A DNA stretch of 64,000 bases, taken from NCBI RefSeq assembly GCF_003255815.1, contig NC_037683.1, positions 77,063,440 through 77,127,439 of the forward strand, read 5' to 3'. Each line of letters starts with the position of its first letter. Positions within the stretch are counted from its first letter, which is position 1. Under the pieces are notes generated by a model. That model had not been told where the DNA came from and made no database searches. It was given only the letters and a program-made list of their open reading frames with translations. The stretch comes from Theropithecus gelada (Eukaryota; Chordata; Mammalia; Primates; Cercopithecidae). Below, in pieces: positions 1-10,049 of this stretch. The translations under genes and the position numbers were made by a program.

Positions 1-76
1 ATTAGGAAAAAAACAAAACAAACTCCACTCCATTGTATACTTTGAAATGTTTAAAATTGTGAATTATATGTTGTGT

Positions 77-388
77 GAATTTTTTTTTTTTTTTTTTTTT
101 TTGAGACGGAGTCTCACTTTTATCACCCAAGCTGGAGTGCAGCAGGGGGATCTTGGCCCACTGCAACCTCCACCTCCCTGGTTCAAGTGATTCTCCTATC
201 TCACCCTGCTGAGTAGTGGGACTGTAGGCATGCACCACCATGCCTGGCTAATTTTTACGTTTTTTTTAGTAGAGACGTGCTTTTTGCCATGTTGGCTAGG
301 CTGGTGTCAAACTCCTGACCTCAAGCAATCCACCCATCTTGGCCTCCCAAAGTGCTGGGATTACAGGTGTGAGCCACCACACTTAGCC
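77..388 (-). mobile_element. Alu, full length
   Basis: Poly-T then gagacggagtctcac at the left and ccaccacacttagcc at the right show an antisense Alu dimer. A tgttgtg sequence on both sides is the likely target-site duplication. Confidence 0.95.
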
Positions 389-389
389 T

Positions 390-745
390 GTTGTGCAAAT
401 TTTATCTCAATTTTAAAAAAAAATGTGATTTGAAGGTTAAAAAATAAAATAAGAAAAACAATACCTAGCCTAATACTGGAACATAAGAAATGCTACATAA
501 ATATTTATTGAATAAGTAAATGAAACTTTAATGATGGAAATCATTACCATGGGGTTGCTTTCCATATTTAAAATTTGCTGCATTTGATACTGCCACAGAA
601 ATCCTGGATTTGACTTATACATATGTGGTATTAAATTACATATTTTATCATGACTATAATGGAAAAAGAAAGAACAAATGCTAGATATACTTTACGTCAA
701 GAAGTTCCTATTTTCAAGAAAAGAGAAAGGATTACCTTTTCAAGA
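390..745. other. AT-rich sequence without gene or clear repeat
   Basis: I see nothing identifiable here; short AT-rich runs only. Confidence 0.5.
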
Positions 746-746
746 A

Positions 747-976
747 AGGATCAAGCAATTCTCCTACCTCAACCTCCCGAGTACCTGGGACTACAGGCAT
801 GTGTCACTATGCCCAGCTATTAATAATTTTTTTTTTTTTTTTTTTTTTGTATTTTTTGTAGAGAGGAGGTTTCACCATGTTGTCTAGGCTGGTCTCAAAC
901 TCCTGAGCTCAAGCAATCTGCCTGCCTCAGCGTCCCAAAGTGCTGGGATTACAGGCATGAGCCACCATGCCTGGCC
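747..976 (-). mobile_element. Alu, truncated at its 5' (left monomer) side of the T-rich end
   Basis: It begins abruptly in caagcaattctcctacctc and ends with atgcctggcc. It belongs to the duplicated block shared with 3570-3957; the abrupt left edge coincides with the duplication edge. Confidence 0.85.
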
Positions 977-1135
977 AATAATGTTATCTGGGCATCCATT
1001 AACCCAGTCAAGCTGACACAAAAAATAAACCATCATAATACGGGTCAAATCATTTTGCATTCTCACCTACAACATAGGAAATTACCTCTTTTTCCACAAT
1101 CTCACTGAAAAAGTATATTGTTTAACATTCACATG
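780..1135. repeat. Local duplication, copy A
   Basis: Sequence from catgtgtcactatgccc through the Alu end, an LTR tail (aataatgttatctgggcatcc) and on to ttgtttaacattcacatg is repeated with few differences at about 3570-3957. The shared non-Alu flank shows this is a true duplication and not just two Alus. Confidence 0.85.
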
Positions 1136-1190
1136 TTTGAAATTGTTTTGGTTCCTCCACACAGCTGGTAACCTTAGAAATAAAAGTCCT

Positions 1191-1435
1191 GGCCAGGCGC
1201 GGTGGCTCACGCCTGTAATCCCAGCACTTTGGGAGGCCGAGGCGGGCGGATCATGAGGTCAGGAGATTGAAACCATCCTGGCTAACGCGGTGAAACCCTG
1301 TCTCTACTTAAAAATAGAAAAAATTAGCTGGGCGTGAACCCGGGAGGTGAAGCTTGCAGTGAGCCAAGATCCTGCCACTGCACTCCAGCCTGGGTGACAG
1401 AGTGAGACTCCGTCTCTAAAAAAATAAAAAATAAA
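1191..1435 (+). mobile_element. Alu, internally deleted
   Basis: It starts ggccaggcgcggtggctca and ends in an A-rich tail. The region between the A-rich middle and the right monomer is shortened by about 65 bp. Flanking aaataaaagtcct at 1178-1190 and 1436-1448 is a 13-bp target-site duplication. Confidence 0.93.
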
Positions 1436-1502
1436 AAATAAAAGTCCTACCGTCATTGTCACATATGTTCATGGCGATTTGCAAGGTATGTCTTTTTCTT
1501 TC

Positions 1503-1808
1503 CTTTTTTTTTTTTTGAGGCAGAGTCTCACTCCATCACTGAGGCTGGAGTGTAGCAGTGCAATCTCAGCTCACTGCAACCTCTGCTTTCCCGGGTTCAA
1601 GCAGTTCTTCTGCCTCAGTCTCTAGAGTAGTTGGGATTATAGCAACGTGCCACCATGCCTGGCTAATTTTTGTTTTTGTTTTTGTTTTAGTAGAGACAGA
1701 GTTTCACCATGTTGGCAAGGCTGGTCTCGAACTCCTGACCTCAAGTGATCTGCCTGCCTCGGCCTCCCAAAGTGCTGGGATTACAGGAGTGAGCCACCAT
1801 GCCTGGCT
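1503..1808 (-). mobile_element. Alu, full length
   Basis: Poly-T with gaggcagagtctcact at the left and ccaccatgcctggc at the right. Confidence 0.94.
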
Positions 1809-1902
1809 GAAAGTGATGTGTTTTCCTTTTCGTGTTTCGGATTTCAAGACCCTTCTGAGTATCCTCCGGGCTTAGACATATTTCTCTATTTAAAGAAAGC
1901 CA

Positions 1903-2072
1903 GGCCAGGTGTGGTGGCTCACAACTGTATTCTCAACACTTTGGGAGATACCTGAGGTCAGGAGTTCGAGACCTGCCTGGCCAACATAGCGAAACCGTGT
2001 CTCTTACAAAAAATACAAAAATTATCCGGGCGTGGTGGGAAGTGCCTGTAATCCACCTGGGAGTCTGAGGCA
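1903..2072 (+). mobile_element. Alu, 3' truncated
   Basis: The left monomer begins ggccaggtgtggtggctca; the right monomer stops after cctgtaatccacctgggagtctgaggca and runs into an A-rich tract. Confidence 0.85.
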
Positions 2073-2228
2073 AATAAAAAAAGAAGGAAAGAAAGTTCAA
2101 AATAAAGAAAGAAAAAGTGTTCAAAGAAAGAAAGATTAAAAGAAGGTAAGTTCAAAAAAAAAAAAAAGTTCAAAATGACAGAATGTTCAAAATAAAGTTC
2201 AAAATAATGTTCAAAAGAAAGCTATGTT
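2073..2228. repeat. Degenerate A-rich repeat of a gttcaaaata-like motif
   Basis: The motif gttcaaa recurs at least seven times, separated by aaagaaag or aataa, between two Alus. It looks like expansion of an Alu tail with a degenerate 10-16 bp period. Confidence 0.6.
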
Positions 2229-2229
2229 T

Positions 2230-2510
2230 GGCCGGGCGCGGTGGCTCAAGCCTGTAATCCCAGCACTTTGGGAGGCCGAGACGGGCGGATCACGAGGTCA
2301 GGAGATCGAGACCATCCTGGCTAACACGGTGAAACCCCGTCTCTACTAAAAAATACAAAAAACTAGCCGGGCGAGGTGGCGGGCGCCTGTAGTCCCAGCT
2401 ACTCGGGAGGCTGAGGCAGGAGAATGGCGTGAACCCGGGAGGCGGAGCTTGCAGTGAGCTGAGATCCGGCCACTGCACTCCAGCCTGGGCGACAGAGCAA
2501 GACTCCGTCT

Positions 2511-2544
<34 letters not shown>
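2230..2544 (+). mobile_element. AluY, young, Old World monkey type
   Basis: It is near-consensus over its whole length, with ctcaagcctgtaatccc and gagatccggccactgc, and has a long uninterrupted poly-A. A perfect 16-bp duplication (aaaagaaagctatgtt) at 2213-2228 and 2541-2556 flanks it. Both facts indicate a recent insertion. Confidence 0.95.
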
Positions 2545-2546
<2 letters not shown>

Positions 2547-2727
2547 AAGCTATGTTCAAAATAAGAGTATCATATTGATAATTAGTTATACTGATAATAA
2601 AAGTCAGTAATCTTATATAAAGTATATAAGATTAAATTTTGTCCTGAGCGTATTTTGTTAGTACCTTTCTCTTCTGTGCTGCCTAGGGAGACAAGATATA
2701 GCAAGACCACTGCTTCTCTGAGCTTGT

Positions 2728-3021
2728 GCTAAATTTTATTTATTTATTTATTTAGAGCTGGGGTCTTGCTCTGTCACCCAGGCTGGAATGCAGTGGCATA
2801 ATGATAACTCACTGCAGCCTCAAACTCCTGGGCTCAAGCGATCCCAAGTAGCTTGCACTATAGGCGCACGCCATCATGCATAGCTAATTCTTGTTATATT
2901 TTTTTGGAGACGGATCTTGTTATATTGCCCAGGCTGGTCTCAAAGTCCTGGCCTCAAGCAGTCCTCCTGCCTCAGCCTCCCAAGTAGCCGAGATTACAGG
3001 CATGAGCCACTGTACCCCACC
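2728..3021 (-). mobile_element. Alu (older, J-like)
   Basis: It starts in (TTTA)n followed by gagctggggtcttgctctg and ends ctgtaccccacc, with many differences from the Y/S consensus. Confidence 0.88.
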
Positions 3022-3179
3022 TCATGGTACATTAAATGTCTGTTCAGAGGACTCAACAACTGCACTGTGAGTGAGAGAAAAGAAGGATGTCTTCTTAGAT
3101 TTTTTAAAACTTTACACATGTGCTTGGCATGGCATGCCTGGGAGCTTTGAATTCAGGTCGGTCATTCCTTTCCTTGTTA

Positions 3180-3820
3180 GATGGCTTCCTCCACCATAAG
3201 CCATCTGCAAGCTAAAGTCCCAGAAAAACCAATGGTGTAATTTAGTCCGAGTCTGAAGGTTTGACAGCCGTAGGCTCCAAGGTCCGAGGGCAGGAGAAGA
3301 TGGTTATCCTAGCTAAAGGAGTGAAAGATCAAATGTGTCTTTCCTGTCACCTTTTGTTCTATTTGGGTCCTCAGCACATTGGATGAGGCCCACCCACATT
3401 GGTGAGGGAGATGTTCTTTACTTAGTCTACTAATTCAAACGTTAGTCTCTTCTGGAAACATTCTCAGAGACACACGTAAATAATGCTGCTGTTGTAGAGA
3501 CAGGGTCTTGCTGTGTTGCCCATGCTGGAGTGCAGTGGCAGAATCTCAGCTCACTGCTGCCTCGACCTCCTGGGTCTACAGGCATGTGTCACTATGCCCA
3601 GCTATCAATATATATATATATATATTTTTTTTTTTTGTAGAGATGAGGTTTCACCATGTTGTCCAGGCTGGTCTCAAACTGCTGAGCTCAAGCAATCCGC
3701 CTGCCTCAGCATCCCGAAGTACTGGCCACTATGCCTGGCGTGAGCCACCGTGCCTGGCCAATAATGTTATCTGGGCATCCATTAACCCAGTCAAGCTGAC
3801 ACACAAAATAAACCATCACA
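3180..3820 (-). mobile_element. ERVL-type LTR (MLT2-like), split by an Alu
   Basis: The left part contains ttttgttctatttgggtcctcagcacattgg and ggcccacccacattgg; the right part is tatctgggcatccattaacccagtcaagctgacacac. Together these match the antisense MLT2 LTR consensus as I know it. The Alu at 3490-3759 interrupts it. Confidence 0.65.
3490..3759 (-). mobile_element. Alu inserted in the LTR
   Basis: It runs from gagacagggtcttgctgtg to gtgcctggcc; aataatg on both sides is the probable target-site duplication. The sequence tatatatatatatatat at 3608-3624 is an internal simple repeat. Confidence 0.9.
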
Positions 3821-3957
3821 GTACAGGTCAAATCATTTTGCATTCTCACCTGCAACATAGGAAATTACCTCTTTTTCCACAGTCTCACTAAAAAATAGGA
3901 AATTACCTCTTTTTCCACAATCTCACTAAAAAAGTATATTGTTTAACATTCATATGC
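3570..3957. repeat. Local duplication, copy B
   Basis: This matches copy A at about 780-1135, including non-Alu flanks. It differs by an extra tandem 38-bp unit (next entry). Confidence 0.85.
3858..3933. repeat. Tandem duplication, 38 bp x 2
   Basis: A unit beginning taggaaattacctcttttt occurs at 3858-3895 and 3896-3933 with one difference. Copy A holds only one unit, so the tandem step happened after the larger duplication or was lost from A. Confidence 0.93.
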
Positions 3958-3959
3958 TG

Positions 3960-4608
3960 CCAATCTGACAAGTGATAAACAAGATTTCTGTGTATTTTTC
4001 ATTGACTGAAAACTTTCTCTCTCAAGAAAAAGGACATAGTTTCAAAGTACAATACAGCCCTTTGAATTGAATACATTTAGATTTATGCAAACCTCACTAC
4101 ATGTTCACATTTTTATTATTTTTCTCTAGGCTAGTGAAGACTTGTTCACAGATCAGCATCAGTCTGAAGAATATAGAAACCGTTGCTCTGGCCAGTGCTT
4201 CTCAACCACACAGATAATATAATAATATTTGTATGCACTCTGGGGTAGAAGGGTGAGGATGCTCATGACCAAAGACAGTAGGCTCAAGAGTCTGACCACC
4301 CCACGACTCTGCCTCACCACCCCAAAGAGAAGACCTTTAATATTTCCACACATCTGGAATCCATACCTGTTGCAAATCTCTGTATTAGAAACCAAACCTG
4401 GTCCGTGATACATGGATTCTTGTTAGTGTCCATCTCAGAAGTATGCCTTTTCCTTACATTGAGTTAGGACTACATCTTCCTCTGGGGACTTTTGTCCTCT
4501 AACTGCAGTAATACTGAAACAACTTAAGAGGAGAAAGACCAAATCGTTTTCAAGCCCCATGATGCATTTCAAAAGTTCTGCTCACATCTAAGTTTTTCTC
4601 TCTCTCTC
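3960..4608. other. Intergenic sequence without clear features
   Basis: Mixed-composition sequence. I recognise no gene or repeat apart from a (CT)n tract at 4597-4612. Confidence 0.5.
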
Positions 4609-4609
4609 T

Positions 4610-4914
4610 CTTTTTTTTTTTTTTTTTATTTGAGACGGAGTGTTGCTCTGTTGCCCAGGCTGGAGTGTAGTGGCGCGATCTCAGCACACTGCAACCTACG
4701 CCTCCTGGGTTTAAGTAATTCTCCTGCCTCAGCCTCCCAAGTAGCTGGGATTACAGGCGCCTGCCACCATGTCTGGCTAATTTTTTTTGTATTTTTAGTA
4801 GAGATGGGGTGTCACCATATTGGCCAGGCTGGTTTCAAACTCCTGACCTCAAGTGATCTGCCCACCTCAGTCTCCCAAAGTGCTGGGATTACAGATGTGA
4901 GCCACCGCACCAGG
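4610..4914 (-). mobile_element. Alu, full length
   Basis: Poly-T and gagacggagtgttgctctg at the left, ccaccgcaccagg at the right. The sequence ctcacatctaa at 4581-4591 and 4915-4925 is the target-site duplication; the (CT)n tract lies between it and the poly-T. Confidence 0.94.
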
Positions 4915-4989
4915 CTCACATCTAAATTTTTTAAAATTATAAATTATATGCTATTTATAATATAAGTATTTTTATTTGCCCTTTTAAAT

Positions 4990-5305
4990 AAGGCTTATGC
5001 ACTACGTTGCCTGTCCGATTTTAGGTGTGACTATGTGTTTTGCTTTGACCAATGAAATGTGAGCAGAAGTTACTGGTGTCACTTTCATGCTGAAGCTCCT
5101 CTTTTCCTTTGTCATGGCAACCAGTATTTTTCCAGTTAGCTACTCCATCAGCCTGGGTCTTGGAGTAGGAACTACTATGTTGCAACAACCAACTCCCCAA
5201 GGACAAGCAGCCAGAGTGAGAAAAGAACCGAGGTTGTTTCAAGCTACTGAAATTTGGTGGTTGGTTGTTAGTGTAACATAACCTAGCCTATCTTGACTAA
5301 TAAAG
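4990..5305 (+). mobile_element. Old interspersed repeat, LTR-like, family not named
   Basis: Text such as tttgaccaatgaaatgtgagcagaag, the tccatcagcctgggtc motif and the ending cataacctagcctatcttgac match a common mammalian interspersed repeat I have seen but cannot name with confidence. Confidence 0.45.
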
Positions 5306-5910
5306 TGAAGAGTCTTTAATTTGGCTCTATATTATGGAGACCCCAGATTTTGATGCAATTGAAGACATTGGAAAAGTATTATCTTTGAAACAGCACAGAA
5401 GTACCAAACTATTACTCTGTAACTGAGAGAAAAACATGTATGATCTATGGAATTAATATCAGCTTACAGGTCAATTAAGTTGTTAATTATTCATGAAATC
5501 ATAGGTTTTCAGGGCTTGAAGGATCTTGGAGATGACCAAGCCCAGTACTCTATCCAACACACAGCTCCCCTATACACCATACCCAGAGCGTGGTCTTCTA
5601 GGGTCTTATTGTAAACCCCCACAGATTGACAGCTTATGGCACACGAGGAATTCTGCTCCATTTCCTGATATCTCTGTTTAAATATGTTTTTCTGCATAGC
5701 AAGTTGACTTCTTTCTTCCTCATATTGCAATGCATTGATTATGGGAGCAAACTTAACCCCTCATGCTATAAAGCCCTAATACGCCACCTTCTCACCCTAG
5801 TGAAATATACCTGGTTTTGTATGCTATTCCTCCATGTCATTCCAGATCATTGTCTTTCCTAGTCATTGACCTGGGGTCCACCTGTAAGTCTGGTAGACCA
5901 TTCTTCAGTC
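5306..5910. other. Intergenic sequence without clear features
   Basis: No gene or recognisable repeat. It ends in a 25-30 bp A run at 5917-5943 just before the next Alu. Confidence 0.5.
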
Positions 5911-5912
5911 CG

Positions 5913-5947
<35 letters not shown>

Positions 5948-5951
5948 GCGA

Positions 5952-6251
5952 GGCCGGGCGTGTTGGCTCATGCCTGTAATATCAGCACTTTGGGAGTCTG
6001 AGGCGGATGGATAATGAGGTCAGGAGATAGAGACCATCCTGGCTAACACGGTGAAACCCCGTCTCTACTAAAAATACAAAAAAATTAGCCAGGCGTGGTG
6101 GCGGGTGCCTGTAAACCCAGCTACTTGGGAGGCTGAGGCAGGAGAATCGTTTGGACCTGGGAGGCGGAGGTTGCAGCGAGCCCGAGATTGTGCCACTGCA
6201 CTCCAGCCTGGGCAACAGAGTGAGACTCCATCTCAAAAAAAAAAAAAAAAA
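5952..6251 (+). mobile_element. AluY-like, full length
   Basis: It runs from ggccgggcgtgttggctca to an A17 tail; close to consensus. The long A run immediately upstream suggests insertion next to an older A-rich tail. Confidence 0.94.
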
Positions 6252-6935
6252 GATCTCTGCTGTTCTCTACTCCCCTTCCTTGTCCTCCCCCCAACTCCAC
6301 CACGTCCCAAACTGGTTGCTGGTAAAATGGAAGCCCTAGCACAGTAAAGGAAACCCATAAAAAACACCTTTCATGTGACAGTTGTCTAAGAAATCAAAGC
6401 CGCATCAAGAAGAGTGGCTAATATTTAGGTCTGGAACTGTAATAATCAAAAAAAGGACAATTCTCTGAATTTTCCCTTCAGGGAGAAGTATTGGAACAAT
6501 GGGCTTATTAATTCCAGCCGAATTAGTTTTGGGACCAAAGCTGTCTGAAACCAGAAAAGGGAAACCAGCTGCAATGAATTCCAGGAAATATCAACATGTG
6601 TGTACTTCTTAGAGGGAAATTTCCAGGGATTTCTGGGAACGTTTTGTAGCTTCGGTGCTTACATATGTTTAGTGTATGTAAGGCAAAAGCTTAACCCCAA
6701 AATACTCAGAAATTGGCACAGTGAGTCTTTTCTTTTTCTTAAAAAAAAAAAGTGTCCTATTTTTTCCTGATTTATAGAAATAGTACATTATCATAGAAAG
6801 TTTAGAGAACACAGAAAAATATACAAAAGTAGAAATTAAATCAGGGCAGATACTCTTACAATAAATTCTTTGTATTATCCAATAGAAAATGGTATACTTA
6901 TTAATTGTCATGTTTGATGTAAAAATAATAATAAT
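6252..6935. other. Intergenic sequence without clear features
   Basis: A pyrimidine-rich start is followed by unremarkable AT-rich sequence; (AAT)n at 6923-6938. I see no gene. Confidence 0.5.
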
Positions 6936-6938
6936 AAT

Positions 6939-7115
6939 GGAGCCAGGTGCAATGGCACAAACCTGTAATATCAACTACTCAGGAGGCAGGAGCAGTAGGG
7001 TTGCTTGAGCCCAGGAATTCAATGCTGTAATGCACTGTGGTCATACCTGTGAGTAGCCGCTACACTCCAGCCTGGGCAACACTGTGGGGCCCCATTTCTA
7101 AAAATAAAAATTTTT
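6939..7115 (+). mobile_element. Alu monomer-type element (FLAM/old Alu)
   Basis: Only one monomer length is present, from gagccaggtgcaatggc to gcctgggcaacactgtgg plus A-rich tail, with many substitutions. Confidence 0.75.
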
Positions 7116-7500
7116 TAAACTAGGTTGAAAATTACTTTGGTTGTGTTCTTAAATTCTGTTGAACAGAATTTAGAATTCTTAGAAATTTAACTCTCTTCCT
7201 CCTGCTAGAATTATAGAATCTATGTTAATTTCTTGAACTTACAAAGAAATCAAGAATGATAAACTCCATGATTGTTTCATCGCTGACCAAAATGTCAAAA
7301 AAGGTTTCCAGCTAGGCTTTTTCAGCAGCCCATAGAAAATATTTACGGTCATTTCAAACTTAACATGTTTAAAAACTGAGTTCATCTTCCACTCAAATTT
7401 GAGGTTCTTCCCAGTCATGCCGTTTTTTGGAAGGACAGGTAATGCTATTTTTCTGGCCCACCAGACTCACAACATCAATGCCTCTCTCTCTCTCTTCTTA
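7116..7500. other. Intergenic sequence without clear features
   Basis: AT-rich sequence. The motif aacttaacatgtttaaaaactgagttcat near 7355 is reminiscent of L2 but too short to call. Confidence 0.4.
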
Positions 7501-7513
7501 TCAACATATTCAA

Positions 7514-7826
7514 GGGCCTGGTGTGGTGGCTTATACCTGTAATCCCAGCACTTTGGGAGGCCAAGGCAGGAGGATCACTTGAAACCAGGAGTTGGAGACC
7601 AGCCTGGGCAACATAGCAAGATCCCCATCTCTACAAAAAAAAAAAAAAAAAAATTACAAATTAGCAGGAAATGGCAGTGTGTACCTGTAGTCCCAGGAAC
7701 TTGAGAGACTGAGACAGGAGGATAACTTGAGCGCAGGAGTTGGAGGTAGTAGTAAGTTATGATCGTGCCATTGCACTCCAACCTGGGTGGCAGAGCAAGA
7801 CCTTGTCTCTGAAATAAATAAACAAG
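7514..7826 (+). mobile_element. Alu, full length, older
   Basis: From gggcctggtgtggtggctta to a tail of gaaataaataaacaag; numerous differences from consensus. Confidence 0.92.
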
Positions 7827-7851
7827 TCATATTAAAGAAGATAGCAATTCT

Positions 7852-8327
7852 TTTTTTCAGGGGAGGGAGGCAGACAGAGTCTCGCTCTGTCACCCAGGTT
7901 GGAGTGCAATGGTGTGATCTCGGCTCACTGCAACTTGTGTCTCCCTGGTTCAAGTGATTCTCTTGCCTCAGCCTCCTGAGTAGCTGGGGCTACAGGCATG
8001 CAACACCATGCCCAACTAATTTTTTTTTTTTTTTTTTTTTGAGACAGAGTCTTGCACTGTCACCCAGGCTGGAGTGCAGTGGCGCAATCTCAGCTCACTG
8101 CAAGCTCCGCCTCCTGGGTTCACGCTATTCTCCTGCCTCAGCCTCCTGAGTAGCTGGAACTACAGGCGCCTACCACCACGCCTGGCTAATTTTTTGTATT
8201 TTGTTTTAGTAGAGACGGGGTTCCACCATGTTAGCCAGGATGGTCTCAAACTCCTGACCGCAAGTGATCTACCCGCCTCAGCCTCCCAAAGTGCTGGGAT
8301 TACAGGCATGAGACACTGCACCTGGCC
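7852..8327 (-). mobile_element. Composite of two Alus: truncated 7852-8020, then full 8021-8327
   Basis: The outer piece runs to atgcccaactaattttt, where the poly-T of a second antisense Alu begins. An 18-bp duplication, aaagaagatagcaattct, at 7834-7851 and 8328-8345 flanks the pair as a unit, and the rest of the outer Alu is missing. This points to Alu-Alu recombination or truncation after nesting. Confidence 0.9.
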
Positions 8328-8345
8328 AAAGAAGATAGCAATTCT

Positions 8346-8588
8346 GTTGATTCTTTCTTTAAACCCTCTATAGGATTCCAGCCCTCCCTTTGAAATTTCA
8401 TGCCACAACCTTAGGCCCTATCAACTGGGAAGCTATTAATAAAGGAGAACCAGAATTAATCTTCATCCAGCTGCCTTTGTTATTCTTTCTAAAGTATCCT
8501 TATGTTTTCAGTCCTTTTTTTCTTTACAATGTGTGTTAGCTCCAAATTGTTTAGTGACTCAAATCAAAACTCTTTGGCCTAATGCCAT
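8346..8588. other. Intergenic sequence without clear features
   Basis: No gene or recognisable repeat. Confidence 0.45.
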
Positions 8589-8589
8589 T

Positions 8590-9170
8590 CACCCAAAAAC
8601 TATTGATTTAACTACTCTGTGCCAGGCACTGTGCTAGGCAGGAGGGATACAATGGTGACCTTAACAGACAAGATTCCCTGCCTCGTGGTGCTACAATCTA
8701 GTGGGGGAGACAGATAAAAAAATTGAACAACAACAACAAAAGCAACAAAATAAATATTTAACTTGTGACAAGTGCTCTGAAGCACATCAACAGAGCGCTG
8801 TGCCCAAGAATCACAGAGACAGTCTATCTACTCTGGCTGCTGTGTGAGGTGCAGATTAGAGGGAGTTGAAAGAGGACATGGGGAGAAAAATAAAAAGAAC
8901 CTTACCATTGTCTGTGTCTGAGCAGCAGATGACAATGGCCTGGATCATGGTGATGGCAATGGAGAGGAAGGGACATGGTCATGTTAGAGATGTAGTTAAG
9001 AAGTAGAAGTGATAGAACTGGCTCATGGATCTGATACAAGAGGGTAGTAAGGAAAAAAGCTGAATCAAAGACCATGTCCTGCTTTCTGGTTTGAACAATT
9101 GGGTAGATGGTGGTGCTAGTTACTGAGATGAGAAATATAATAGAAGAAGGGATTTGGGAATTATAATCAA
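8590..9170 (-). mobile_element. L2 fragment (antisense)
   Basis: The strings gtgccaggcactgtgctaggc, caatctagtgggggagacag, ctctggctgctgtgtgagg and tttgaacaattgggtagatgg occur in the order of an antisense L2 3' region. The L2 appears to continue at about 11826 and 12220, on the far side of the ECM1 pseudogene. Confidence 0.65.
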
Positions 9171-9171
9171 A

Positions 9172-9517
9172 GGCCGCGCAGGGTGCAGTGGCTTATGCCT
9201 GTAATCCCAGCACTTTGGGAGGCCAAGGTAGGTGGATCACCCTGAGGTTAGGAGTTCGAGACCAGCCTGGCCAACATGGTGAACCTGTCTCTACTAAAAA
9301 TACAAAAATTAGCCAGGTGTGGTGGTGCATGCCTGTAGACCCAGCTACTTGGGAGGCTGAGGCAGGAGAATCACTTGAATCTGGACTTCAGTAATTCTCC
9401 TGCCTCAGCCAGAGGCAGAGGTTGGAGGCAGATGTTGCAGTGAGCCAAGACTGTGCCACTGCACTCCAGCATGGGCGACAGAGTGAGACGCCGTCTCAAA
9501 AAAATAAAAAACAAAAT
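9172..9517 (+). mobile_element. Alu with an internal inverted insertion
   Basis: A near-complete sense Alu from gtgcagtggcttatgcctg to an A-rich tail, carrying an extra inverted segment at 9385-9410 (see the inverted repeat entry). Confidence 0.93.
9355..9410. repeat. Fold-back inverted repeat inside an Alu
   Basis: The 17-bp arm ggctgaggcaggagaat (9355-9371) is followed 22 bp later by its exact reverse complement (9394-9410), with partial pairing extending into the loop. Normal Alus lack the second arm, so it is an acquired hairpin. Confidence 0.95.
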
Positions 9518-10049
9518 AAAATCAAGGGCTCCATTTTTGGACGTAACCAACCATATAAGGAGCAGAACCAGCTCTGGCATCACAACGATAGTAGTGGCCA
9601 CAAGGAAGCATGTTCCTGCGGTCCCTCCCTTTAAGCCCAGCTCTCCCAGAGAGAACCCAATCCTCTGAGCAGCCAGTGGTTGATCCTTATCCCAGCTGGG
9701 GACCCTGTTTAGAGAAGCTTTGACCTTGGCCTATCGAATTTGTCTTCTGCTGCTTTACAGGAGGTTCCAACCCTCCAGAGCAGAAAGAGGTGTGACCAAA
9801 ATACCTCCCCAGATTATTGGGCAGGAGGGACAGGAGAAGGGGATTTCTCCTGAAGATGCCCTAGTTTAGCAGGGCCACCCTCTCTTATGACTGCCTGTGG
9901 AATGGAAAGAGGGGAGCCCCCATCTTCCATAGTTCGAAGGGTGGGATTCTAAGAAGTCCCTTGGAAGCAATTTCATCCAAAAGGAAGCATTGCCATACCC
10001 CTCTCCATCCAATGCTCTGTCGAACAGGAAGAGGTAGGTCTGACTCACA
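9518..10049. other. Intergenic; possible decayed 5' part of the ECM1 pseudogene
   Basis: No convincing protein match. Scattered similarity to the proline/glutamine-rich N-terminal part of ECM1 may exist from about 9700, but I could not align it reliably. Confidence 0.35.
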
